Assembly: GCF_000012625.1 (NCBI RefSeq)
Contig: NC_007516.1
Location: 1 to 64,000 of the forward strand
Direction: 5' to 3'
From: Synechococcus sp. CC9605
GTDB taxonomy: Bacteria; Cyanobacteriota; Cyanobacteriia; PCC-6307; Cyanobiaceae
Length of the DNA: 64,000 nucleotides
Shown here: in pieces, positions 55,913 through 64,000 of the stretch
How positions within the stretch are numbered: the stretch's first letter is position 1
Layout of the letters: each line of letters starts with the position of its first letter
The notes under the pieces: model-generated
Seen by the model: the letters and a program-made list of their open reading frames with translations, nothing else
The model's database searches: none
What the model was told of the DNA's origin: nothing
Position numbers and translations under genes: made by a program

Positions 55913-57232
55913 ATGAGCTCGAACGCCACATCGGGTGATCACCGTCGGGTGAAATCGGCAGCGTTCCTGTTCGCCTGTGGATGTGCTGGTGCAGCTCCCC
56001 ATTGGCTCGACTCCGCCCGTTCGCTCTGGCCCGCCATCAGCCTTGCCTTGATGCTCGGGGGCTATGGGCTTCGTTCTGTCATGCGCGGGCAGCTGACGCG
56101 TGGGTCATCGGAGTCCGGACCAGCGGTCGATCCAGCGAAGCTGCCCAGCCTTGATGTGGTGGTTGCAGCCCGTGATGAAGAGGCGGTGGTGCCGCGTTTG
56201 GTGGAACGGCTCACATCCCTTCGCTATCCGTCCGGCCAACTCACCACTTGGGTGATCGACGACGGAAGTCTTGATCGGACCTCCGAGTTGCTGGACGATC
56301 TGGCCAGCCAGCACCCTGGACTCAATGTCATCCATCGCCAGCGCAATGCCGGTGGTGGCAAGTCGGGTGCGCTCAACACCGCCTTGAACCGTCTCAAGGG
56401 TGAGTGGCTGTTGGTGCTTGACGCGGATGCCCAATTGCAGGACGACCTGCTTGAGCGTCTTGTCCCCTACGCCCTGGATGGTGGTTGGTCGGCGGTGCAG
56501 CTGCGTAAGGCCGTGATTGACGCCGATCGCAATTGGCTGACGCGATCCCAGGCGATGGAGATGGCTCTTGATGCGGTGATCCAGTCGGGGCGTCTGGCCA
56601 ATGGAGGGGTGGCAGAGCTGCGGGGAAACGGACAGCTGATCAAGCGCTCGGTGCTGGAGGCCAGCGGCGGCTTCAACGAAGACACCGTCACCGATGACCT
56701 TGACCTCAGCTTCCGCCTGTTGACCCATGGCGCCTTGGTGGGATTGTTGTGGGACCCTCCGGTTCAGGAAGAGGCGGTACCTGGTCTTCAGGCCCTGTGG
56801 AAGCAACGGCAGCGCTGGGCGGAAGGTGGCTTGCAGCGGTTCTTCGATTACTGGCCGGTGCTCACCTCAGCGCAGTTGAGTCTTCGCCAGCGCTTGGATC
56901 TGACGGCCTTTTTTCTGCTCCAGTACGCCTTGCCGGTGGTGTCCTTCGCTGACCTGAGCACGGCTCTGATCACCCGAAGCCTGCCGGTCTATTGGCCTTT
57001 GTCTGTGGTTGCGTTCAGCGTGTCGGGTCTGGCCTATTGGCGTGGATGTCGCGATGGCAGCGAGGGGCCGGCGATTCCCTCAGCGAGCCTGGCCAATCTG
57101 CTCGTCGCGATTGCCTACCTGGGCCATTGGTTTGTGGTGATTCCCTGGGTGACCTTGCGGATGTCACTGCTCCCCAAACGCCTGGTCTGGGCCAAAACCA
57201 GCCATGGTCAGGACCAGCCCATCCAGGTCTGA
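55913..57232 (+). CDS. GT2 family membrane glycosyltransferase
   Basis: This 439-residue processive-type glycosyltransferase has two N-terminal membrane helices, then the GT2 domain with WVIDDGSLDRT near residue 110, LVLDADAQLQ near 168, the acceptor Asp in TVTDDLDLSF, and QRQRWAEGGLQRF (QxxRW) near 300. C-terminal helices follow. The order matches cellulose-synthase or PgaC-like enzymes that extrude beta-linked polysaccharide. No PilZ domain is visible. It overlaps the sialidase-like gene through TGATG, so the two probably act on the same glycan. Confidence 0.87.
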   Translation: MSSNATSGDHRRVKSAAFLFACGCAGAAPHWLDSARSLWPAISLALMLGGYGLRSVMRGQLTRGSSESGPAVDPAKLPSLDVVVAARDEEAVVPRLVERLTSLRYPSGQLTTWVIDDGSLDRTSELLDDLASQHPGLNVIHRQRNAGGGKSGALNTALNRLKGEWLLVLDADAQLQDDLLERLVPYALDGGWSAVQLRKAVIDADRNWLTRSQAMEMALDAVIQSGRLANGGVAELRGNGQLIKRSVLEASGGFNEDTVTDDLDLSFRLLTHGALVGLLWDPPVQEEAVPGLQALWKQRQRWAEGGLQRFFDYWPVLTSAQLSLRQRLDLTAFFLLQYALPVVSFADLSTALITRSLPVYWPLSVVAFSVSGLAYWRGCRDGSEGPAIPSASLANLLVAIAYLGHWFVVIPWVTLRMSLLPKRLVWAKTSHGQDQPIQV

Positions 57233-58479
57233 TGGTTCCGCCCTTTTCGTTGTTCGATCAGGCAGAGGATCGCTTTGAGGATCTGGCTTGGGGCCAGGTT
57301 CTCGTCACACCCTTTGAGCTGGGGGCTTGGGCGTTGCTTGAGCCGATGGGGGAACAAAACCATGCGCCCCAGTTGTGCTGGATCCGTCCTGACCTGTTGG
57401 GTTGTGTCTGGATGGCAGGCAGCGGAGAGGGCAATGCCGGGATGTCGGTGTTTCTGTCTCTTTTGGGGGCTGAAGGCGGACGTTGGTCGGAACCGCAGCG
57501 GATTTCCCGAGATCAGGAGCGGTCGGAGCAGAACCCCTTGCTGTTCGTCTCTGACGGTTGTTTGCACCTGATTCATTCGGCCCAATTGGTTCGCGATCCA
57601 GAGGATCGTGCTGCTGTCGACGCATCCAGCAGCTTTTCCATGCAGTGGACAGCCATCCTCCGGCATCAGCGGCTGGCGCTGGATGGCCTCGATCCTTCCG
57701 ATCTTGAGACCTGGTCGGCTGAGGCATGGTCGATGCCCGTTGACCTGTTTGACGATCCCGCCTTCTGCCGAAACCCCCCTTATCCATTGGAGAACGGCCA
57801 CTGGTTGTTGCCGATCTATCGGAGCCTGGAAGCGGGCGGGGCCTTTGGTCATGATCACAGCGAAATGGTGCGTTTAGATCCGTCAGGTCAGTGTCTTGAT
57901 CGGCCGTTTGGCATTCCAGACAGCACTGGCAGGGTGCATGGCTCCGTCGTTGCCTCGCGCGGTGGCGAGCAACTGCTCCAGTTCTTTCGCAGTCGCCTCG
58001 CGGATCAGATATACCGAAGTGTGAGTTCAGATGGCGGCCACACCTGGTCGGCTCCAGAGCCCACCCAGCTGCCCAACAACAACAGCTCCATCCAGGCTTG
58101 CTGGTTGGCGAGTGGGAGATTGGCGATGATTTTCAATCGCTTTGGCTTTGCGCCGGATCCGGGCGCGTCGGAGGAGCCGCTGAAGTGGGGGGAGGCCCGT
58201 TGGCCGCGAACCCGATGGCCGTTGTCGATCGCCATCAGCGATGACGACGGCCTTCAGTGGCCGTGGATTCGCGACATTGATACCGGTTTCGGCTTCTGTG
58301 GGCCGATGAATTGGGATCTCAATGGACAACTGGCTTACCCAACCCTGATCGAGGGGCAGCCCGGTGAGCTGCATGTGGCTTATTCCTGGGCGGGGCGCCA
58401 AGCCATTCGCTACGTCACGCTGCGTGAACAGGAGGTGATTGGCTACGACCCTGACGCCACCCCCTTTGGTTCGTTCTGA
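57232..58479 (+). CDS. Sialidase-like BNR-repeat protein
   Basis: This protein of about 415 residues has a six-bladed-propeller sequence pattern, including one clear Asp box (SSDGGHTWSAPEP, near residue 265) and a weaker one (SIAISDDDGLQWPW). It has no signal peptide, so it would act inside the cell unless exported by a partner. Family members hydrolyse or bind terminal sugars; sialic acid is unlikely in this organism. The ATG overlaps the GT2 stop codon. It is convergent with dnaX, two bases apart. Confidence 0.78.
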   Translation: MVPPFSLFDQAEDRFEDLAWGQVLVTPFELGAWALLEPMGEQNHAPQLCWIRPDLLGCVWMAGSGEGNAGMSVFLSLLGAEGGRWSEPQRISRDQERSEQNPLLFVSDGCLHLIHSAQLVRDPEDRAAVDASSSFSMQWTAILRHQRLALDGLDPSDLETWSAEAWSMPVDLFDDPAFCRNPPYPLENGHWLLPIYRSLEAGGAFGHDHSEMVRLDPSGQCLDRPFGIPDSTGRVHGSVVASRGGEQLLQFFRSRLADQIYRSVSSDGGHTWSAPEPTQLPNNNSSIQACWLASGRLAMIFNRFGFAPDPGASEEPLKWGEARWPRTRWPLSIAISDDDGLQWPWIRDIDTGFGFCGPMNWDLNGQLAYPTLIEGQPGELHVAYSWAGRQAIRYVTLREQEVIGYDPDATPFGSF

Positions 58480-58481
58480 GG

Positions 58482-60326
58482 TCAGCTGATTTCATCGACG
58501 TCGAGCACCTGACCATTGAAGAAGTCCGCCAGATTGCGGGCCTGACGATCCAGGCCTGACGGCGGGCTTGGTTGAGGGTTGGATTCGGCTGTGGGTGGAG
58601 TTGGTTTCGGCTCGATCGGCTCGGATTGGGTGCGCGGCAGTTCCGGTGCAACGGCCGGGGGAGGGCTTTGTGTTGCTGGGGGTGCCTGGAGCGGTGCAGC
58701 CGTGGGTGCCGGCGTTGGCGCCGGTGTTGGTGCGGGGGGCTCGACCGCTGCCGGGGCTGTTGCAAGCGGAGGTGGCATGGCGCTGTTGTTGGCCTCCAGC
58801 ACCAGCTGCCTCGAGCCGCCCAGCGCTTTGGCCACGGCCTGTTCCAGCAGGGATGCCCGGCTTTGCACCATCCCCATCCAGTTGCCTGCCACCTGCACAA
58901 CGGCGCGGTTTGCATCCAGGCGCACAAGTTGGGCCTGCTGCGATAGCAGCATCCGGGTGGAGGGCAGTTCGAGGCTGCCCAGGATCTGTTGCCAAAGCTC
59001 GGGCAGGTTGGTGCTGGCTGCCGGTGTAGGGGTGGCGACCGACGGAAGTTCCGGTGATGGAGCAGGGGCAGGTTTTGGGCTGGGGGTGGACGCCTCGATT
59101 GCAGGGGCTGCGGTGGAAGGCGTCGGAGCAGGAAGGGCGACTGGTGTTGTCGGGGGGCTTGCTGCTGCTGCCGGCTGCGTTGTCGCTGGTTGTCTTGGGG
59201 CCGGAGCTGCGGCTGCGCTCTGAGCCGCCAACGGTTCCGCCAGCAAGCCCAAAAGCAGCACTTCCAGCCACAGGCGCGGCTGCATGCTTTGGCGCAGTTG
59301 TTGCTCGGTGCCGCGGAGCTGCGCCTGCCACTGCAGCAATCGGGCCCTGCCGATGGCCTTGGCGAGGGCGGGCAGCTGCTCGCGGAACTGGGGCGACACG
59401 CTGGTGAGCTCCAGCCGATCAGGAGCGGCCGCCATCAGCACCAGGTCCCGCAGCATCCCGGCCAGACCCTGCAATACGGCCCCGGGATCCCGGCCCCGGT
59501 CCAGCAGGTTGCGGGTGGCCTCCAGCAGCTGCACAGGTTCGGCGCTGCTCATGGCCCCCACCAGCTCCAGGAGCTCCTGTTCAGGCACGGCCCCGAGCAG
59601 GTCCCACACCGCTGCGGCTTCGATCGGTGGCGGCAGCAGGCTCAGCTGATCCAGCAGGCTTTCCGCATCCCGCAGGCCTCCCTGGGACCGTTGGGCCACC
59701 ACATGAATGGCCTCAGGCTTGATCTCGATCGCTTCTTGTTCAGCGATCCAGCTCAGATGCGTGTTGAGGGCATCCAGAGGAATGCGTCGGAAATCAAAGC
59801 GTTGACAACGGCTGAGGATCGTCGGCAGCACCCGTTGCGGGTCGGTGGTGGCGAGCACGAACACCACCTGCGGCGGGGGCTCCTCCAGGGTTTTCAGCAG
59901 AGCGTTGAAGGCTGCGGTGGAGAGCATGTGGCACTCGTCCACCACGTACACCTTCCAGCGGGCCTGCACCGGTGCGAAGCGGGAGCGTTCGATTAGCTCG
60001 CGGATGTTGTCGACGCCGGTGTTGGAGGCGGCATCGATCTCGATCACATCGAGGGCGGTGCCGGCGGCGATCGTGGTGCAGAGCTCGCAGGTCCCGCAGG
60101 GCTCTGGGGTGGGCCCTTCGCTGTTCAGGCAATTGAGCGAGCGGGCCAGGATGCGGGCGCTGGAGGTTTTGCCGGTGCCGCGGGGGCCACTGAACAGATA
60201 GGCCGGGGCAATGCGATTGCTGGTGAGGGCGTGGCCAAGGGTGGCGGCGATCGCCTCCTGCCCCACCAGCTGATCAAAGCGCTGGGGCCGGTATTTGTGA
60301 TGCAGCGGCTGGTAGGCCGAACTCAT
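58482..60326 (-). CDS. dnaX: DNA polymerase III gamma/tau subunit
   Basis: DnaX is the clamp-loader ATPase. The 614-residue protein has Walker A FSGPRGTGKTSSA near residue 45, the zinc Cys set NCLNSEGPTPEPCGTCELC, Walker B VVDECHMLS and the sensor SRCQRFDF. A Pro/Ala-rich linker (about 370-445) leads to tau domain sequence and a second Pro-rich tail. There is no intein, unlike some cyanobacterial dnaX genes. I see no obvious slippery A run for a shorter gamma form. Confidence 0.94.
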   Translation of the reverse strand: MSSAYQPLHHKYRPQRFDQLVGQEAIAATLGHALTSNRIAPAYLFSGPRGTGKTSSARILARSLNCLNSEGPTPEPCGTCELCTTIAAGTALDVIEIDAASNTGVDNIRELIERSRFAPVQARWKVYVVDECHMLSTAAFNALLKTLEEPPPQVVFVLATTDPQRVLPTILSRCQRFDFRRIPLDALNTHLSWIAEQEAIEIKPEAIHVVAQRSQGGLRDAESLLDQLSLLPPPIEAAAVWDLLGAVPEQELLELVGAMSSAEPVQLLEATRNLLDRGRDPGAVLQGLAGMLRDLVLMAAAPDRLELTSVSPQFREQLPALAKAIGRARLLQWQAQLRGTEQQLRQSMQPRLWLEVLLLGLLAEPLAAQSAAAAPAPRQPATTQPAAAASPPTTPVALPAPTPSTAAPAIEASTPSPKPAPAPSPELPSVATPTPAASTNLPELWQQILGSLELPSTRMLLSQQAQLVRLDANRAVVQVAGNWMGMVQSRASLLEQAVAKALGGSRQLVLEANNSAMPPPLATAPAAVEPPAPTPAPTPAPTAAPLQAPPATQSPPPAVAPELPRTQSEPIEPKPTPPTAESNPQPSPPSGLDRQARNLADFFNGQVLDVDEIS

Positions 60327-60349
60327 GCGCCGCGAGCGTTGAAAGGAGA

Positions 60350-60988
60350 TTACTCAGAGGATTCGGAGCCTGGAAGGGCGGGGTGCTGCTGGAGCAGGGC
60401 ATCAATCCGTTGTTTCAGGTCTTCCACGGCGGCCAGCTCGTCGGCCAGGCTCTGGCCCGTGAGCAACAGACGGCGATCCGTTCCCTCTCCTGCCCGTTCC
60501 AGCAGACCCTCCAACTTGTGCAGCAGCGAGAGGCGCAGGCGTTCCAGCATCTCCACACCCCGCCTGGCCATGGCGCGGGCGTCGTCATCGAGCAGGCCCC
60601 GTTTCACCAGGAGCTCGAGGCCCCGCATCAGCGCCGAAGGCATCAGCCCGCTCCAGTGGCGGGCCCGGTCCAGCAAGGAGTCCACCTGGCCACTGCGATG
60701 ACGTCCGGTTTTGCACCAGGTGGCGAAGTGCTCGCAGTTGTTGAACAGCAGGTTGTAGTCCTGTTCCCCCAGGCGCCCCATGGCCCGGCGCAGGGTCACA
60801 CCCTGCGGAGACGACTCGACGTAGTTGATCACCCGGAACGGTTGCCCCTGGCTGAATTCCTCCAAGGGGCTGCGCAGGATTTCACGCCCTTCCAGATAGT
60901 GGGCGACGGTTCCGTCGCCAAGATCGATGCCGTGGTGGTTGAACAGGCCGTGCTGACGCGGCACCTCCAGGTGGTCAGCGGCAGCCAA
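60350..60988 (-). CDS. LRAT-domain (NlpC/P60-like) protein
   Basis: From a TTG at 60988 the 212-residue protein has a lecithin:retinol acyltransferase fold. The first His is in FNHHGIDLGDGTVAHY near residue 22 and the catalytic Cys in LFNNCEHFATWCKTG near 95, the complete His-His-Cys set. An all-helical tail follows. Related bacterial proteins are lipid acyltransferases or peptidases of the NlpC superfamily. It sits five bases behind clpX, so it is part of the clp run, which is unusual for the fold. Substrate unknown. Confidence 0.8.
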   Translation of the reverse strand: MAAADHLEVPRQHGLFNHHGIDLGDGTVAHYLEGREILRSPLEEFSQGQPFRVINYVESSPQGVTLRRAMGRLGEQDYNLLFNNCEHFATWCKTGRHRSGQVDSLLDRARHWSGLMPSALMRGLELLVKRGLLDDDARAMARRGVEMLERLRLSLLHKLEGLLERAGEGTDRRLLLTGQSLADELAAVEDLKQRIDALLQQHPALPGSESSE

Positions 60989-60992
60989 GACT

Positions 60993-62342
60993 TCAGGCGG
61001 TCTTCTGTTGTTCCGCGCCAGGCAGGGGGAGCACCTTGCCGCCCGTGTGTTCCTCAACCATCGCCCGGGTGACGGTGAACTCTTTCACCGATGTCTGGGA
61101 AGGAAGGTCGTACATCAGGTCCAGCATCAGCTCCTCAACGATGCCGCGCAATGCACGGGCCCCGGTCTTGCGCCGGTGCGCCTCTTGGGCGATCGCCTCG
61201 ATGGCGTCATCGGCGAACTGCAGCTGCACGTTGTCCATGCTCAGCAGGGTGCGGAACTGCTTCACCAGAGCATCGCGGGGTTCGGTGAGGATCGATTGCA
61301 GGGCGCTTTCGTCCAGGGGCTCCAGCACGGCACTCACCGGCATCCGGCCGATGAATTCGGGGATCAGGCCATAGCGCACCAGATCATCCGGCTCCAGGTG
61401 CCGCAGCACCTGGGCGGCCTGAAGGTCGCGGTTGGCGCGGCTGCGTCCACGGCCGTCGCTGGGCATGAAGCCGATGGCATTGCGGCCCATGCGTTTCTGC
61501 ACCACGTCTTCCAGGCCGACGAAGGCACCACCGCAGATGAACAGAATCTGGCTGGTGTCGATCTGGATGCAGTCCTGATAGGGGTGCTTTCGGCCTCCTT
61601 GGGGCGGCACGTTGGCCACCGTGCCTTCAAGCATTTTCAGCAGGGCCTGCTGCACCCCTTCGCCGGACACATCCCTTGTGATCGAGGGGTTCTCGCTTTT
61701 GCGGGCGATCTTGTCGATTTCATCGATGTAGATGATGCCCCGCTGGGCCTGGTCCACATCCATCTCGGCTTTCTGCAGCAGCCGCAGCAGGATGTTTTCC
61801 ACGTCCTCGCCCACGTAGCCCGCTTCGGTGAGGGTGGTGGCATCGGCCACGGCGAAGGGCACGTCCAGCATTTCGGCCAGGGTCTGGGCCAGCAGCGTTT
61901 TGCCGCAGCCGGTGGGTCCGATCAGCAGGATGTTGCTCTTGTGCAGCCGGGTTGCTGTTTCCTCGGTTTCGCCCTGGCCATCCCCCTGCCAGGCCAGACG
62001 TTTGTAGTGGTTGTAGACCGCCACAGACATCACCTTCTTGGCCGCGTCCTGGCCGACCACCTGCTGATCCAGGAAGCTCTTGATGTCCTGAGGTCTTGGA
62101 ATGGAAGCCAGGGTCGGGGCCGGTTTGCTGCTCTTGCGGGCGGCTGGCATGGCCTTCCTGCTCGGCTCATGGCTGTGGCGGGAGTTGCCCTGACCATCCA
62201 CCAGCTCTTCATCCAGGATCTCGTTGCAGAGATCGATGCATTCGTCGCAGATGTAAACGCCAGGTCCGGCGATCAGCTTTCGCACCTGGTCCTGGGATTT
62301 CCCACAGAACGAACATTTCAGATGGGCGTCGAACTTGGCCAT
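60993..62342 (-). CDS. clpX: ClpX, ATP-dependent unfoldase
   Basis: ClpX feeds unfolded proteins to ClpP. The 449-residue protein begins with the zinc-binding domain [14 protein letters not shown] and [10 protein letters not shown] (residues 10-40). The AAA+ core has [15 protein letters not shown] near 140, Walker [10 protein letters not shown] near 205 and the IGF loop IGFMPS near 287. clpP lies 90 bases upstream on the same strand and the LRAT gene follows. A long open frame opposite clpX and clpP is an artefact. Confidence 0.96.
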   Translation of the reverse strand: MAKFDAHLKCSFCGKSQDQVRKLIAGPGVYICDECIDLCNEILDEELVDGQGNSRHSHEPSRKAMPAARKSSKPAPTLASIPRPQDIKSFLDQQVVGQDAAKKVMSVAVYNHYKRLAWQGDGQGETEETATRLHKSNILLIGPTGCGKTLLAQTLAEMLDVPFAVADATTLTEAGYVGEDVENILLRLLQKAEMDVDQAQRGIIYIDEIDKIARKSENPSITRDVSGEGVQQALLKMLEGTVANVPPQGGRKHPYQDCIQIDTSQILFICGGAFVGLEDVVQKRMGRNAIGFMPSDGRGRSRANRDLQAAQVLRHLEPDDLVRYGLIPEFIGRMPVSAVLEPLDESALQSILTEPRDALVKQFRTLLSMDNVQLQFADDAIEAIAQEAHRRKTGARALRGIVEELMLDLMYDLPSQTSVKEFTVTRAMVEEHTGGKVLPLPGAEQQKTA

Positions 62343-62432
62343 CGAACGCTGGGCACCACACAGGAGAACAACTCAGGAATCAACCGATGGGGTCTCCCTG
62401 AACACACAGGATCGAGAACGAAAGGGCGTCTG

Positions 62433-63107
62433 TCAGCTCTCCGTAATGATTCCTCCGTCCCCGGAACTGTCCACCACGCGATCGATCAGGCCGTATTCAA
62501 CCGCTTCTGCCGGAGAAAGAAAGTAGTCGCGGTCGGTGTCTTCCGAGATCTTGTCGAGCGGCTGGCCGGTGTGCTCCGCCATCAACCCGTTCAGGGTTTC
62601 TTTGAGGTAAAGGATTTCCTTCGCCTGGATTTCGATGTCAACCGCTTGTCCCTGGGCGCCACCAAGGGGTTGGTGAATCATGATCCTGGCATTCGGCAAA
62701 GCGAGTCGCTTGCCCTTGGTGCCTCCGGAGAGCAGGAAGGCACCCATGCTGGCGGCGAGGCCGTAGCAGATGGTCACCACGTCAGGGGCAACCTGCTGCA
62801 TCGTGTCGTAAATCGCCAGACCAGCGGTTACCGACCCTCCCGGGGAGTTGATGTAGATCTGAATGTCCTTCTCGGGATCCTCGGCTTCAAGGAACAACAT
62901 CTGCGCCACCAGGGCATCGGCAACGGCGTCATCCACACCGGTGCCGAGGAAGATGATCCGCTCCCGCAGCAGGCGGGAATAGATGTCGAAGGCGCGGTCG
63001 CCGCGACCGGACTGTTCAACAACCGTGGGCAGCGGCCCCGGTGCCGAGACGGGCATGGCGGCCCGCCAGCGGTTCTGGATGGGGTGGTGACTGCGGGCGT
63101 CGATCAC
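62433..63107 (-). CDS. clpP: ClpP protease subunit
   Basis: ClpP is the serine protease barrel. The 224-residue protein has [18 protein letters not shown], catalytic Ser in [11 protein letters not shown] near residue 120, catalytic His in [11 protein letters not shown] near 145 and the Asp around residue 195 ([11 protein letters not shown]). The N-terminus [14 protein letters not shown] looks like the normal form with a propeptide. Cyanobacteria carry several clpP copies; this is the one linked to clpX and tig. The gap to clpX has no strong terminator. Confidence 0.96.
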   Translation of the reverse strand: MIDARSHHPIQNRWRAAMPVSAPGPLPTVVEQSGRGDRAFDIYSRLLRERIIFLGTGVDDAVADALVAQMLFLEAEDPEKDIQIYINSPGGSVTAGLAIYDTMQQVAPDVVTICYGLAASMGAFLLSGGTKGKRLALPNARIMIHQPLGGAQGQAVDIEIQAKEILYLKETLNGLMAEHTGQPLDKISEDTDRDYFLSPAEAVEYGLIDRVVDSSGDGGIITES

Positions 63108-63150
63108 GCGATCGGTGTGCGGTGAAGTAGGGCCAATCTATGGGCGTTGC

Positions 63151-64000
63151 TCAGTCCTTGGCGTCTGCCTTGGACTTGCTCTTGGCCTCGGCCTTCTTGG
63201 CAGCGGGCTTTTTCTTGGCTTCAGCCTTGCTGTCGTCAGCTGCCGGCGCCTTCTCGGTGATGGTGCTGTTCTCCTCAAGCCAGCCCATCAGACGGTCTTG
63301 AATCAGGTCATCCATAACGGCCTGACGCAAGCGCTCGGGATCGATCTTGGCGTCGGCGGAGAGCTCTTTCTTCACCTCCTTGATCTTGGCGTCCACGGCC
63401 TTGTCGTCGAGCTTGATGTCCTCCGCTTCAGCCAGGGCGGTGAGGGCAAAACTGCGGCGCAGACGCTCTTCGGCCTCGGGGCGGGAGTTCTGCATCAGGT
63501 TGCGCACCAGGTCAGGAGTGAACAGCGACTTCACATCCATGCCCTGCTGGGCGAACTGGGCTGCGGTCTGCTCCAGCAGGTTGCGGCTTTCCTGTTGGAT
63601 CAGTGCTTCGGGCAGCTCAACCTCGAGCTGCTCCACCAGGGCGGCGACGAGGGCATCGCGGCGGTTGCTGGTCTGACGGCGTTCGGCGTCGTCCTTGAGC
63701 CGCTGCTCCAGATCTTTGCGCAGGTCCGCCAGGGTCTCCTGTTCGCTGGCCTGCTTGGCGAATTCGTCATCCAGCTCGGGCAGTTCGCGGGTCTTGAGGT
63801 CCTTCAGTTCGATCTCGAAGCTGGCCTTACGTCCGCGGGCATCCTCCTTCGGGTAGTCGTCAGGGAACTGGCAATCCACGGTTTTAGTCTCGCCGACCTT
63901 CATGCCGATGACCCCTTCGATGAAGCCGGGGATCATCCGGCCATTTTCAAGGTCCACATCCATCGAATCGGCGCTGCCGCCCTCGATCTCGCTGCCGTCA
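63151..64000 (-). CDS. tig: Trigger factor (partial, 5' end outside window)
   Basis: Trigger factor is the ribosome-bound chaperone with prolyl isomerase activity. The window holds the C-terminal 282 residues: the end of the PPIase domain ([33 protein letters not shown]) and the helical C-domain ([19 protein letters not shown] and on). A Lys/Ala-rich tail ([19 protein letters not shown]) ends it. The reading frame is open to base 64000. The order tig-clpP-clpX is standard in bacteria. Confidence 0.93.

Noticed and set aside
58482-60326. An intein in dnaX
   Set aside because: Some cyanobacterial dnaX genes have one, but here the ATPase motifs are continuous and properly spaced.
61008-63125. 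A 705-residue open frame on the plus strand across clpX and clpP
   Set aside because: It runs antisense to two unmistakable genes with all catalytic motifs; it has no domain and typical His/Gln/Leu shadow composition.

Overview
The window reads as the chromosome of a marine picocyanobacterium of the Synechococcus (or Cyanobium) type. It is GC-rich and tightly packed with short intergenic gaps. Cyanobacterial markers include the sulfolipid pair sqdB/sqdX, a Psb34-type small thylakoid protein, a Ycf37-like TPR protein, a Gap2-type GAPDH, a Gly-rich RRM protein and a lumenal TLP40-like cyclophilin. The window opens just upstream of dnaN, the usual numbering start of these chromosomes, and ends inside tig. 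It is mostly core housekeeping sequence. I see no prophage, insertion sequence, CRISPR array or rRNA, and only one tRNA.

Layout. 1-10.4 kb: possible origin-side sequence, dnaN, a PRC-barrel protein, purL and purF, then on the minus strand a type II topoisomerase A subunit, a TPR protein and queG. 10.4-17.6 kb: an HpsJ-like membrane protein, DUF502, nusB, ftsY, an RsbU-like phosphatase, argH and an RNA-binding protein. 17.6-24 kb: dusA, msrB, a BaiN-like flavoprotein and a decayed type IV pilus operon (pilB-pilT-pilC). 24-30.8 kb: grpE-dnaJ, a TusA-like protein, rsgA, ebfC, murB-murC and gap2 with a clear terminator. 30.9-36.4 kb: thiL, a cyclophilin, efp-accB, pdxA, an SDR protein and two short secreted or membrane proteins. 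36.4-41 kb: an HNH nuclease opposite a SNF2 helicase, then several small lineage-type genes and tRNA-Gly(CCC). 41-46.2 kb: a class V aminotransferase, cbiD, guaA and an AT-rich methyltransferase islet. 46.2-54.3 kb: two hypothetical proteins, a class B PBP, sqdX-sqdB, psb34, thiG, a hypothetical protein, ycf37, rplT and rpmI. 54.3-64 kb: a SpoIID-like lipoprotein, a GT2 glycosyltransferase, a sialidase-like protein, dnaX, an LRAT-fold protein, clpX, clpP and tig.

How the genes work together. Protein quality control sits in two places: grpE-dnaJ, and tig-clpP-clpX. The envelope is served by murB-murC, the class B PBP, the SpoIID-like protein and the GT2/sialidase pair. Purine synthesis is served by purL, purF and guaA.

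The most unusual finding is the pilus operon. PilB carries two in-frame TGA codons and one frameshift. PilC has lost about half its length through an in-frame deletion that joins its two homologous domains. PilT has an altered His box. Together these point to recent loss of type IV pilus assembly. Other points of interest are the AT-rich islet at 44.9-46.2 kb, a purF that is compositionally unlike its neighbours, the HNH/SNF2 pair, the LRAT gene in the clp run, and repeats upstream of psb34.
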